Below, piece by piece: positions 24,186 through 33,100 of a stretch of DNA of 64,000 nt. The stretch lies in NCBI GenBank assembly GCA_036269435.1, contig DATASA010000110.1:1-64000 (forward strand). The letters run 5' to 3'. Under the pieces are notes generated by a model that searched no databases, was not told the origin of the DNA, and worked only from the letters and a program-made list of their open reading frames with translations. The position numbers and the translations under genes are program-made. The number at the start of each line of letters is the position of its first letter. The stretch's first letter is position 1. Source of the stretch: CADCTB01 sp036269435 (GTDB lineage: Bacteria; Actinomycetota; Acidimicrobiia; Acidimicrobiales; AC-14).

Positions 24186-25021
24186 CCGACGACCACCTCG
24201 ACTACCAGCGCACGTTCTACGACCAGCACTTCGCCAAGCGGGAGGCGGCGGTGCGCGAGCAGCTCGCCCACCCGCTGTTCCGGTCGTTCAACGACCGGGT
24301 CGCGGCCCGCGTTCTCGACGTCGGCCTGCCCGCCGGTCGACCGGAGCGCACCGTGCGGATCTTCGAGCCGGGGTGCGGCGACGGGCTGCTGGGCTCCGCC
24401 CTGGGCCGGGCCGCCGCGTCGCGTGGCCTCGACCTGGCCTACACCGGCTCGGACCTCAGCCAGGCCGCGCTGGAGCTCGCCGCCACCGTGGTCAGCGGCG
24501 ACTTCCGCGTGGGCGACGGCACCCAGGTCCTGGACGCCCTCCCCCGCCACAGCCAGGACATCGTGGTGGCCAAGAACCTGCTCCACCACCTCGACGACCC
24601 TGCCGGCTTCCTGCGGGCCGCGGGCCGGGCCCTCGTGCCCGGCGGGCGGGTCATCGCCTTCGAGCCCCTCATCGGGTGCCCCCAGTTCCTGCTCTTCAAC
24701 CTCCTGGCCGCCAAACGCGAGCGCCACTACTTCAAAGGCCAGCGCCGCAACCGGGCCGCGTTCGAACAGGCCGGCTTCGCCGGCGCCACCTGCGAGCGGT
24801 TCAGCTGGCTGCCCTACGAGCTGGCGTTCGTCATCCGCCCGAACGTGTTCCGCCGGCTGTTCTCGACCGAGAACCCGGCCACGATCCGCCGGGTCTCCGA
24901 CCTGGACGACCGCCTCACCGCCAAGGTCCCATGGCTGGCCTGCTACGCGGTGTGGGTGGGCACCGCGGCCGAGGCGGCCGGCTCGGGTTCGGCCGGCATG
25001 AACGGCTCGAACAGGATGTAG
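24182..25021 (+). CDS. class I SAM-dependent methyltransferase
   Basis: 279 aa. Motif I is IFEPGCGDGLLGSALG, the acidic residue is in YTGSDLS, and the region IVVAKNLLHHLDDPAGFLRA plus LVPGGRVIAFEP completes the Rossmann core. It differs from the preceding methyltransferase in having YFKGQRRNRAAFEQAGF and a long C-terminal helical segment. ATG overlaps the previous TGA. Its last 79 nt (24943-25021) overlap, in antisense, the end of the epimerase-methyltransferase fusion gene, so the two transcripts are complementary at their 3' ends. Confidence 0.85.
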   Translation: MTDDHLDYQRTFYDQHFAKREAAVREQLAHPLFRSFNDRVAARVLDVGLPAGRPERTVRIFEPGCGDGLLGSALGRAAASRGLDLAYTGSDLSQAALELAATVVSGDFRVGDGTQVLDALPRHSQDIVVAKNLLHHLDDPAGFLRAAGRALVPGGRVIAFEPLIGCPQFLLFNLLAAKRERHYFKGQRRNRAAFEQAGFAGATCERFSWLPYELAFVIRPNVFRRLFSTENPATIRRVSDLDDRLTAKVPWLACYAVWVGTAAEAAGSGSAGMNGSNRM

Positions 25022-26880
25022 CGGTGGTGGGCCAGTGCCGGGGCGATGGCCCCCGGCATGTGGCGCTCCAGCAGGCCGATCCGGTAGACCCGCTCGTCGA
25101 GGTCGGGCTGGTCACCCTTCAGGAACGGCAGGATCGACCAGGCCCACACGCCCTCGCCGTCGCCCTCGCCCGTCCCGTCCGGGTTGGCCGCCGGCTCCTT
25201 GGAGCGACCGAGGGCGGCGCGCAAGACCTTGGCCAGCGGCACCGACGTGTCCGGGAAGGGCGGGATGTCGAACAGGCCGGTGTCGACCGCCGTGTACCCG
25301 GCCCGTTCGGCCGCCGCCGTCGTCAGGCGGCTGTCGAGGGCGTCCTCGTTGAGCCGGTCGAACAGGTCCTTGTGCCAGAGCTTGGCCCGCATCTTCAGGA
25401 AGACGTTCTTGTTGGGCACGCAGCTCAGCACGCCGCGGCGCGCCCAGCGCGCCTGGGCGTCGAGCACCGCCGCCGGGTCGTCGAACCACCACAGGGCGGC
25501 GAAGCTGAAGACGAGGTCGTACTCGGCCGACAGCTTCTCGGGCCACGTCGCCGGGTCGGGGCCGGGCACCAGGTGGATCTCGGGATCGAGTCCCAGCTCC
25601 TGCCACAGCTTGCGGACGGCTTCGAGGCGCTCGGCGTCGAAGTCGAGCAGGCCGACCCGGATGCCCCGGCGGGCCAGGAACACCGCGTCCAGCCCGGGGA
25701 TGCCCATCATCCCGAACGCCGGCGCGTGCAGCACGCTGGTCGAGCCCGTCCGGGCCATCGCCGCGTCCAGGACGTCGGCCAGCGCGAACCGCTCGTACAC
25801 GGTGCCCAGTCCCTCGTCGTTGTCCTCGAAGTAGCCCCGCCAGTCGAACCCGAGCGCGGCGGCCTGGCCCTCGGGCGCGTCGGCCTCGAACCCGGGCACG
25901 GTGCGCTTCGGCTTGGCCTGGGCCTGGGCCGCGGCCAGCCAGGCCCCCGTGGCCCGCAGCCCGTCGTCGATGGCCACCTGCGGGCGCCAGCCCAGCTCGG
26001 CCTCGGCTCGGGCCCAGGAGTAGCAACGATCCCGGGTGGCGACGTCGACCCCATGGACGTTCAGCGGTGGCTCACCGCTCAGCCCGGCCAGGGACCACAC
26101 AGCCTCCAGCCCCTTGGCCGCCGGCCGCAGGACCGCCGCCGGAAGGCCGAACGAGGGCGCACCCAAGCCCGCCCCTTCCGCCAGGCGCCCGAGGATCTGC
26201 TCCATCGGCGTGGCCTGGGCACCGCCGAACACGAAGATGCCGTCGCCCGCCGTCCCCAGCAGCCGCAGAGCATCCACCAGGTCGTCGACGTGCAGGAGGT
26301 GAATCCGGTTGCGGCCCGTGCCGGGGAAACGGCGCACGCCCTTCGACATCAGGCGCACGGCGCGGGCGAGCATGCCTTCGCCGTCGCCGGGCCCGTAGGT
26401 GATGGTGGGCCGGGCGATGACCGACGTGCCGTCGGGGCGGGCGGCGACGAGCTGCTCGGCGGCCAGCTTGGCCCGGCCGTAGGGGGACGCGGGCTGCGGC
26501 GGGGTGGCGTGGTCGGCCGGCCAGGGGCGGTCCCAGCCGTAGACCGAGGTCGAACTGACGTAGACCAGTCGGCTGTCGGCGGGGAGGACGCCGAGCAGCT
26601 TGGCCGTCCCGCCGAGGTGGGTCGAGTGCATCTCCGCGGCGGAGCCCCGGTAGCTCCCGGCCAGGTGGTACACGAGGTCGCAACCCTCGGCGGCCCGGCG
26701 CAGGCTGTCGTCGTCGCCCATGTCGGCCCGCACGATCTCCAGCGACGGGTCGGCGGCGCGCAGGCGCTCGGCGCCGGCGTCGGAGCGGGCCATGGCCCGC
26801 ACGTCGGTGCCGGCCTCCCGCAGCGCGCCGACCAGTCGGGAACCGATGAAGCCGGTCGCCCCGGTGACGAGGACGGTCAC
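24943..26880 (-). CDS. SDR epimerase/dehydratase fused to methyltransferase-like domain
   Basis: 645-aa two-domain protein. Residues 1-325 are an extended SDR (NAD-dependent epimerase): GATGFIGSR at 7-15, DMGDDDSLRRAAEGCDLVYH, VSSTSVYG and catalytic YGRAK. After a short linker (AQAQAKPKRTVPG), residues 345-645 resemble a SAM methyltransferase. There motif I is weak (APAFGMMGIPGLDAVFL), motif II is VGLLDFD and motif III is YDLVFSFAALWWFDD, with a C-terminal EPFMPAEPEP tail. GTG 26880 overlaps the radical SAM TGA by 4 nt, so the gene follows that enzyme in one operon. A sugar-nucleotide or glycolipid substrate modified by both domains is plausible; neither activity is proven. Confidence 0.8.
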   Translation of the reverse strand: MTVLVTGATGFIGSRLVGALREAGTDVRAMARSDAGAERLRAADPSLEIVRADMGDDDSLRRAAEGCDLVYHLAGSYRGSAAEMHSTHLGGTAKLLGVLPADSRLVYVSSTSVYGWDRPWPADHATPPQPASPYGRAKLAAEQLVAARPDGTSVIARPTITYGPGDGEGMLARAVRLMSKGVRRFPGTGRNRIHLLHVDDLVDALRLLGTAGDGIFVFGGAQATPMEQILGRLAEGAGLGAPSFGLPAAVLRPAAKGLEAVWSLAGLSGEPPLNVHGVDVATRDRCYSWARAEAELGWRPQVAIDDGLRATGAWLAAAQAQAKPKRTVPGFEADAPEGQAAALGFDWRGYFEDNDEGLGTVYERFALADVLDAAMARTGSTSVLHAPAFGMMGIPGLDAVFLARRGIRVGLLDFDAERLEAVRKLWQELGLDPEIHLVPGPDPATWPEKLSAEYDLVFSFAALWWFDDPAAVLDAQARWARRGVLSCVPNKNVFLKMRAKLWHKDLFDRLNEDALDSRLTTAAAERAGYTAVDTGLFDIPPFPDTSVPLAKVLRAALGRSKEPAANPDGTGEGDGEGVWAWSILPFLKGDQPDLDERVYRIGLLERHMPGAIAPALAHHRYILFEPFMPAEPEPAASAAVPTHTA

Positions 26881-28067
26881 GAGCGGGCGTTCACGGCCGT
26901 CGCCACCTGGTTGTGCGTGATCGCGTGGGCCGACTGGGCGGCCAGCGGCTTGGGCTTGCGGACCATGCCGGCGGCGATGCGGGTGGCCGCTCCCGGGTCG
27001 ACCAGCAGGTTCGTGTATGCGGCGTTGGCCAGCGGGCAGGCGCAGTGGCGCTCGCGCATCCAGGTCCGGAACTCCTCCGCCTCCGGCGAGAACCAGACCG
27101 TCGGGAAGTCGAAGTCGGCGTCGCGCAGGTTCCCGAACGAGCGGGCCAGCACGCAGCAGGACCAGACGTCGCCCTCGGCGCCGACGTGGACGGACAGGAA
27201 CCCGGCATGGCACACGGGCATCGCTTCCGTCTCGCCCTCCAGGAAGCGGGTGACCCGGCCGTAGTACTCGTTGCGGACCGAGCGGGCGGCCCGGGCGACC
27301 ATGCCGTTCGCCGCGTCCTCGGCGTCGAGCACGGCGGCCGCGGCGACCCGGAACTGCCGGGCCTTCGGGCTGATGCCGGTGTCGATCGTCTGCAGCTCGA
27401 CCCGCTCCTCGGCCGGCTCGGCGATGTAGGAGTCGGCGCCCAGCTTGGTCAGGTTCTGGGCGATGGCCGGGAAGTCGTCCTCGTTCTCGCTCGACACGAC
27501 CGTGTGGACGCCGACGGTCAGGTTCGGCAGGTCGAGGGCCCGCAGGCCGGCCAGCGTGCGCATCATGCGGGGCCAGGACCCGGGCGCCCCTCGGATGGTG
27601 TCGTGCCGCTCGGGGACGTGGTGGTCGATCGACAGGTTGATCACGAGCTGGGTGCCGGGCGCCTCTTCGCAGATGCGCTTGACGCCGGCGACCACCCGCT
27701 TGGTGAACCAGCCGTTGGTCGGGATGTTGACGATGGCGGGCTGGCAGGTCTCGATGGCGCTGAGGATGATGTCCGGCAGGTCGCCCCGCAGGAACGGCTC
27801 ACCGCCGCTGAACGTCATCCAGACCGGCGACCGCCCCAGCGACCGGAACACCTGGGCCCACTCGTCCGCCTCGAGCTCCTTGACCTTGCGGTCGTAGACG
27901 TTGCAGGTCTGGCAGCGGAAATTACACCTGAAATTGGTACTGATCGTGACGTTGACGGGCAGCAGGCGGGGCCAGCCGTGGGCCCTCCAGGAGCTCGCCG
28001 CGGCCAGCGAGTACCCCGTCTGTGTCAAGCGGCGGAGCCTTGGTGCTCGCGACCATGTCCCAGACAT
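26877..28067 (-). CDS. radical SAM protein with SPASM-like C-terminus
   Basis: 396-aa radical SAM enzyme. Cys48, Cys52 and Cys55 form the CX3CX2C cluster motif (RCNFRCQTC), followed by TFSGGEPFLRGDLPDI (SAM-binding GGE) and NIPTNGWF. The C-terminal region (VCHAGFLSVHVGAEGDVWSC, then C, and later CACP) is a plausible auxiliary Fe-S SPASM/twitch domain. ATG 28067 is supported by GGGAG 5 nt upstream. The first 146 nt overlap the end of the preceding GT2 gene in another frame. The cluster-motif codons are AT-rich (AGT, AAT, AGG, TGT), unlike the gene. SPASM proteins modify peptides or carbohydrates; the setting favours a glycan or lipid substrate. Confidence 0.88.
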   Translation of the reverse strand: MSGTWSRAPRLRRLTQTGYSLAAASSWRAHGWPRLLPVNVTISTNFRCNFRCQTCNVYDRKVKELEADEWAQVFRSLGRSPVWMTFSGGEPFLRGDLPDIILSAIETCQPAIVNIPTNGWFTKRVVAGVKRICEEAPGTQLVINLSIDHHVPERHDTIRGAPGSWPRMMRTLAGLRALDLPNLTVGVHTVVSSENEDDFPAIAQNLTKLGADSYIAEPAEERVELQTIDTGISPKARQFRVAAAAVLDAEDAANGMVARAARSVRNEYYGRVTRFLEGETEAMPVCHAGFLSVHVGAEGDVWSCCVLARSFGNLRDADFDFPTVWFSPEAEEFRTWMRERHCACPLANAAYTNLLVDPGAATRIAAGMVRKPKPLAAQSAHAITHNQVATAVNARS

Positions 28068-29067
28068 GGTTCTCCCTTCCCTGCATGTAGTCGAGACGAG
28101 CTCTGGCCCGGGCGTACGCCTCCATGGCCACAGCTCCTGCCGTCCATGCTAGGCGACGGGGTGAGGTTCCCTCCGGCTCGGTCCGCACGTCGTTCCAGAT
28201 CTCCAGCACCAGCAGCGTCGGGCGCAGGCTGGGGACGGTGTACTGCTGGCGGTACCGCAGCCACAGGTGGCCGGCGTGGATCTGGCGTCGCTGCTTGAGG
28301 AAGTCCTTCTTGCTGTTCGGGCCCCGGTTCGAGACGACCGCCTGGGGGACGTAGGCCGAGCGCCACCCGGTGGTCTCCAGCAGAGCCTGGAAACACGCCT
28401 CGTCCACCGACGTGCGGGGAAGGGTGACGATGGCCTCCGTGCGCAGCGCGAGCATCTCGCCGAGCTTGGGCTGGTGCAGTGCCAGCCGGTGGTGCAACCG
28501 CCACATGAGGTGGACAGCGTGGCCGATGGCCGAGTCGGGGGGGTTGACCGGCACCGGCCGGCCACCGGCCAGGCCGACCCCCGGTGCCCGCAGGGCCTTG
28601 ACCAGGTGCGCCATGGCGCCGGGCTCGGGAAGGACGTCGCCCGAGACGATGACGGCGAACGGCAGCGTCACCTCGCCCAAGCCGAAGTTCACCGCCGCGG
28701 CCTTGCCGGACCGCTCCGCCTCGACGTAGAGCCGGACCCTCCCGCCGGACCGCTCGGCGACCTCCAGCACGGTGGGCACCGTCTCGTCGTCGCACGCGCT
28801 GGCGACGACCAGGACCTCGCCGACCTCCGGCTCGTCGAGGAGGCGGGCGAGCAGGACGCCGATGTTCGGCCCGTCGTTGTGGGTCGGCACCACGACGGAG
28901 GCCACGCCCGGGCTGTCGATCTGGGGCGCCGGGCGGGTCGCTCCCTGGGGGCCGACCAGCACGGCGACGGCGGTGTCGTGCTCGGTGACGGGTTCGAGGA
29001 GCCGGCGGCGCGTCGAGTACCTGGACGCCCAGTCGACGCCGCGACGCAACCCTGAACCGGACATCAC
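27922..29067 (-). CDS. GT2-family glycosyltransferase
   Basis: GT-A fold glycosyltransferase, 381 aa. Core motifs are ASVVVPTHNDGPNIGVLLARL, VVASACDDETV, SGKAAAVNFGLGEV and a VSGD tetrad in the DXD position. Acceptor-side residues include DEACFQALLETTGWR and KKDFLKQRRQIHAGHLWLRY, a QxxRW-like pattern. A hydrophobic segment (LAWTAGAVAMEAYA) could anchor it. The last 49 codons run past the radical SAM start, giving an unusually hydrophilic tail (GRGELLEGPRLAPPAARQRH). GTG 29067 and ATG 29064 are both possible starts. It lies directly upstream of radical SAM and SDR-methyltransferase genes on the same strand. Confidence 0.83.
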   Translation of the reverse strand: MMSGSGLRRGVDWASRYSTRRRLLEPVTEHDTAVAVLVGPQGATRPAPQIDSPGVASVVVPTHNDGPNIGVLLARLLDEPEVGEVLVVASACDDETVPTVLEVAERSGGRVRLYVEAERSGKAAAVNFGLGEVTLPFAVIVSGDVLPEPGAMAHLVKALRAPGVGLAGGRPVPVNPPDSAIGHAVHLMWRLHHRLALHQPKLGEMLALRTEAIVTLPRTSVDEACFQALLETTGWRSAYVPQAVVSNRGPNSKKDFLKQRRQIHAGHLWLRYRQQYTVPSLRPTLLVLEIWNDVRTEPEGTSPRRLAWTAGAVAMEAYARARARLDYMQGRENHVWDMVASTKAPPLDTDGVLAGRGELLEGPRLAPPAARQRHDQYQFQV

Positions 29068-29081
29068 ACCCGCTTCCCCCG

Positions 29082-29109
29082 GTGACAGTAGGTGCGGGGA
29101 GCATAGTCT
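29082..29109 (+). promoter_or_regulatory. promoter GTGACA-N16-TAGTCT
   Basis: GTGACA (29082-29087), 16-nt spacer and TAGTCT (29104-29109). It would start transcription near 29116 and serve the small membrane protein (29172) and the coupled methyltransferase (29462). Confidence 0.5.
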
Positions 29110-29171
29110 GTGGGCGACCGACCGCTCCGGCCGAGTCTCCGGACGACCCGGACCCCTGGATCAAGGACCTC

Positions 29172-29465
29172 GTGCGCCCTCGCCTCCTCCCCCTCTGCAT
29201 CGTGCTGCTCGGCGTGCTCCTCCTGGGCGGCGCAGGCGTGGCGGGAGCGGCGCCGGCGGCGACCCCGCAGAACCGCAGCGCCCAGGTCACGTCCTCCACC
29301 CTCGTGGTCGACCGGACGCCCGTCGCCCCCGCCACTCCCCCGGCGCACTCGCACCTGTGGGTCGGGCTCGTCATCGGCGTCTTCGGCGCCCTCGGACTGG
29401 TGTGGTCCCGGGCGTTCCGCCCTCTGGACCGGTCCGAGGACGCCCCCGGGCGGTCGACCCGGTGA
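29172..29465 (+). CDS. small membrane protein with two helices, 97 aa
   Basis: No recognised family. A first hydrophobic helix or signal (LPLCIVLLGVLLLGGAGVAG) is followed by a short Ala/Pro/Thr-rich external segment of about 45 residues, then a second helix (LWVGLVIGVFGALGLVW) and a charged cytosolic tail. The GTG at 29172 sits before the signal; no obvious Shine-Dalgarno. The frame remains open upstream to 29082, but that part is covered by the proposed promoter. The stop overlaps the next gene by 4 nt. Confidence 0.6.
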   Translation: MRPRLLPLCIVLLGVLLLGGAGVAGAAPAATPQNRSAQVTSSTLVVDRTPVAPATPPAHSHLWVGLVIGVFGALGLVWSRAFRPLDRSEDAPGRSTR

Positions 29466-30115
29466 GCGCCTCAGCGGCCATCCGTCCCGACACCCCCCTG
29501 AACCCCTGGCTCGAGGACCGGCTGTGGAAGCTCGGCGCCGACGGGCCCGTGCTCGACGTGGGCTGCGGCCGCGGCTACTGGCTGGAGCGTATCGGCGGCG
29601 CCGGCCTCGCCGTCGTCGGGGTCGAGCCCGATGTGCAACGGGCGCGGCTCGGGGCCGCGTTCGCGCCCGTCGCCGCCGGCGACGGCACCCGTCTCCCGCT
29701 CGCCTCGAGCACCCTCGGGCTGGTGTGGTGCATCCACGTCCTGCACCACCTCCCGGATCCGGCCGCGGCCCTGGCCGAGTTCAGGCGGGTGCTTCGCCCG
29801 GGCGGGCACCTGATCCTGGCCGAGACGGTCGACGACAACCCGATCGTGCGCATCGGCCGGCGCATCCACCCCGAGTGGGACGGCGTCCACATCCACTCAC
29901 GCTTCACCGGGGCGACGCTGCTCGGGCTGGTCGCCGGAGCCGGGTTCGACGTGGTCGACCGTCGCCAGCACAGCCTCGTCTCGTTCGCGGCCTGGGGGCT
30001 GCCCGCCGGCGGCCGCCGTGCCTGGAACGCGCTGGCGCGCGTCGAGGGGCTGCTTCCGGCGTCGACCAGCCGGTGGGGCGCCCACGTCGAGTGCGTCGCC
30101 AGGGCGGCCGGCTGA
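29462..30115 (+). CDS. class I SAM-dependent methyltransferase
   Basis: 217-aa Methyltransf_11-type enzyme. VLDVGCGRGYWLERIG is motif I, VVGVEPD motif II, AGDGTRLPLASSTLGLVW the middle strand, and HVLHHLPDPAAALAEFRRVL with LRPGGHLILAET the post-motifs. GTG 29462 overlaps the TGA of the small membrane protein. Its last 219 nt lie opposite the end of the giant membrane protein gene on the other strand. Confidence 0.85.
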   Translation: MSASAAIRPDTPLNPWLEDRLWKLGADGPVLDVGCGRGYWLERIGGAGLAVVGVEPDVQRARLGAAFAPVAAGDGTRLPLASSTLGLVWCIHVLHHLPDPAAALAEFRRVLRPGGHLILAETVDDNPIVRIGRRIHPEWDGVHIHSRFTGATLLGLVAGAGFDVVDRRQHSLVSFAAWGLPAGGRRAWNALARVEGLLPASTSRWGAHVECVARAAG

Positions 30116-33100
30116 GGCGGGGCTCCGCCGCCGCGACCGGCCGGTGAGGCGGGCGACGCGGCGGCGCAGCGGCGGGCACAGCAGGAACAGGCAGATCAGG
30201 AGTGTGATCCCGGTGACGACCCGCCCGACGGTGGCCGCGGTCGTGCGGTGGAACTCCAGCTTGACGAGATGCTGCCCCGGGCCGACAGGGACGCCCAGGA
30301 AGCCGCCGTCGGCGGTCACGACGGGCGCCGACTTCCCGTCGACCGTCGCCACCCACCCGGGGAAGTCGCTCTCGGCCACCACGATCAGCGACGCCCGCGA
30401 CCCGTTCGTCTGGATGCTCCAGCGCCCCGGCGCGGTCGGCGTGGCCACCAGCTGCGTGCCCGACGGGTCGGCCGCGGCCATGCGCGGGTAGAGCGGCGAG
30501 AACGCTGCCGCCACCTGGGGATGGAGGCGGTCGCCGAGGATGAGGTTGCCGGCCCCGCGGGCGTCCGAGGTGGTCCACATCTGGGGCGCGTCCTTGGTGG
30601 CGCAGCCGTCGCAGGTCATGGTGAAGGCGTAGGTCCTGCCCGCAGAGTCGGCGATGGGGTCGAAGGCGAAGCGGGTCATCCCGTTCTCGTCGATCCCGCT
30701 CGGCTTCACCCGCAGGATCTCGGGCCCGAGCGACACGCCGTCCGCGCCGACCTCGTGCAGGGCCAGCTCGGTCGCCGCGGTCGCGCCGCCGTCGAGCCAC
30801 ACCGCCACGCCCTCCAAGCCCCCGACTCGCGACGGGAACACGGCGCCCGTCGGCTGGACGACGGGGATCAGCGTCCGCCCCGACCGCACGCCCACCCACG
30901 GCGACATGCTGCAGGCGATGGCCAGCTCGTTTCCGAGCCGGTCGGTGCCGCGCTGCGGCGTGGCGAGCGGGTCGCATGCGTCCGCCGGCGCGATGGTGCT
31001 CGGACCGAGAGCCGACAGCGCGCGTGCCGTCGACGCACCTCCGGTCACGACGCCGACGTTGCGGCCGGCGAGGGCCACGGCCAGCTCCGGCGAGACCGTA
31101 CGGTCGTCGACCACCGCGACCTGGTCGTACGCCCGCACCATGGGCAGCACCCTCGGATTGGGCTCCAGCTGGAGGTCGCTCACCTTCTCGTCTGGCTGGT
31201 TCACGCCGGTGAGCAGCTGGGCCGAGATGTACGCGGTGGCCGAGAGGCCGAGAGCGGCGTCGCGGTAGCCGGCGGGAGACGCCTCGAGCACCTCGCTCGT
31301 CAGCCCCCACACGTCCGGCGCGGCCAGCGGGTGCGGCCATCCGACCGAGAGGTCGGCCCGGGCCTTGAGAAGGGCCTCGTCCGTGCCCGGGTCGCCGAAG
31401 TACGGGGTGGCGATCCTGTACGAGTTCTGGACGCTGTTCAAGGTGGCCGCCGCGGCCTGGAACGCCTGGGTGTCGTCCGGCGGCCGAAGGGTGTAGAGGC
31501 TGCGGTACGGCGCGATGTCGATGAGAAAGGCGATCATCACGACGACGGCCAGGATCGGCCCGAGCGCCGGAAGCCGGCGGGGCCGGGCCATCGCCCACCG
31601 TTCCACCAGCGTGAGCGGGAAGGCGCCGGCCAGCGCCACCGCGAGCGCGGCAAGCGGGTAGAGCCGGGGAAAGCGGATCTCGGTGAGGAACGGGATGAGC
31701 CGCTGCGCGGCGGTGATCGGCGTCACGAACGGCAGGACGAACAGGAACACGGCGAGGCACCAGGCCGCGATGGTCCCGGCCCGGCCCAGGTCGAGACGGC
31801 GCAGGAAGTTGCCGCACATCAGGCCGACGACCAGGCCGAGCACGACCATGACCGGTGCCCGGGTGGCCGACGCCAGGCCGCCGGCGGCCAGCGAAACCGT
31901 CCCCATGGACATCCAGACACCCATGGCCGCGACGACCAGGATGGCGCTGAGCGTGCCGTCGGCGTCGTCGTCGCGGCGGGCCAGCCACACCACGGTCACC
32001 GCGGTCAGGGCGACGCAGACGACGCTCAGGTAGAACGCGCTCGCCGCGGCCTTGTCCATGCGGAGCGCCTGCTGGGCCACGTTCTGGAAGTCGATGGTCC
32101 CGGACAGCGGCGTGGCCCGGCTCATGAACGCCTGCGGGCGGCGGCCCAGCGCCCCGGCGAAGAACTCCAAGCCGTTGCGCACGTCGGCGGCCGGCGTGAG
32201 GATGAACGACTTGGAGCGGGCCACGAAGGCGAACAGCCAGTGGGCCGTCACCCCGAGGCCGATGAACACGACGGCTCCGGCCCGGATCATGACGCCCTTC
32301 GGCCGCAGCGGCCCGGGCGCGGCTTTTCGCGCTCGGGCCAACTCGACGACGAGCAGGATCCCGCACAGCATCATCAGCGAATAGGTGTGCTCGGCCTGCT
32401 CCAGCACGGCCGTGCCGATCAGGAGCCCGGCGATGGCGATGTACTGCGGGCCCTCCCGTCGCAGGGCCCGACCGAGGCTCAGGATCAGCCACGGCGTCGC
32501 CGCGAAGACCCACAGCGACGGCTCGTGGCCGAACAGGGCGCCGTGGGACGCGAACAGCGGGTGCAGGCCGTACAGCAGTCCGGCGGTGACCGCCGGCCAC
32601 GTCCGCCCCCACAGCGCGCGGGCCAGGACGAAGGCGCCCCAAGCCGCCACCACTCCGGCGGCCAGGATGCCCAGCTTGACCGCCTCGTCCGGGCTGAACA
32701 GGGCGGCGAGCGGCAGCAGCACGACCAGGTGGAAGGAGCCGACGAGGTCCCAGATGGGCGTGCCCGACCAGAGGTCGGGTATCCACGCGGGAATGCCGTC
32801 GCCGGCGCGCCAGTGCTTGAGGATGATCCGCAGCCACAGCGAGACGCCGGGCCCGTCGCTGATGATGGTCCCGTGGCGCCACCCGCCCGTGAAGGCCAGC
32901 ACGGCCAGGGCCAGGAAGGCGAAAACGGCGACCGTGACGAGACGGCGGCGACCGAAGGCCTGGAGCCACCCGCTCGGCCGGCGCCACCTCGCGGGAGCCA
33001 CCTCCGAGTCCGGTCGCGCCGGGATCATGGTCTCCGTTGGGACCTCCAGGGGCTGCATCGGGCCGAGGCGGGGCGGTTCGGCGGTGAGGAAGGGATCAGC

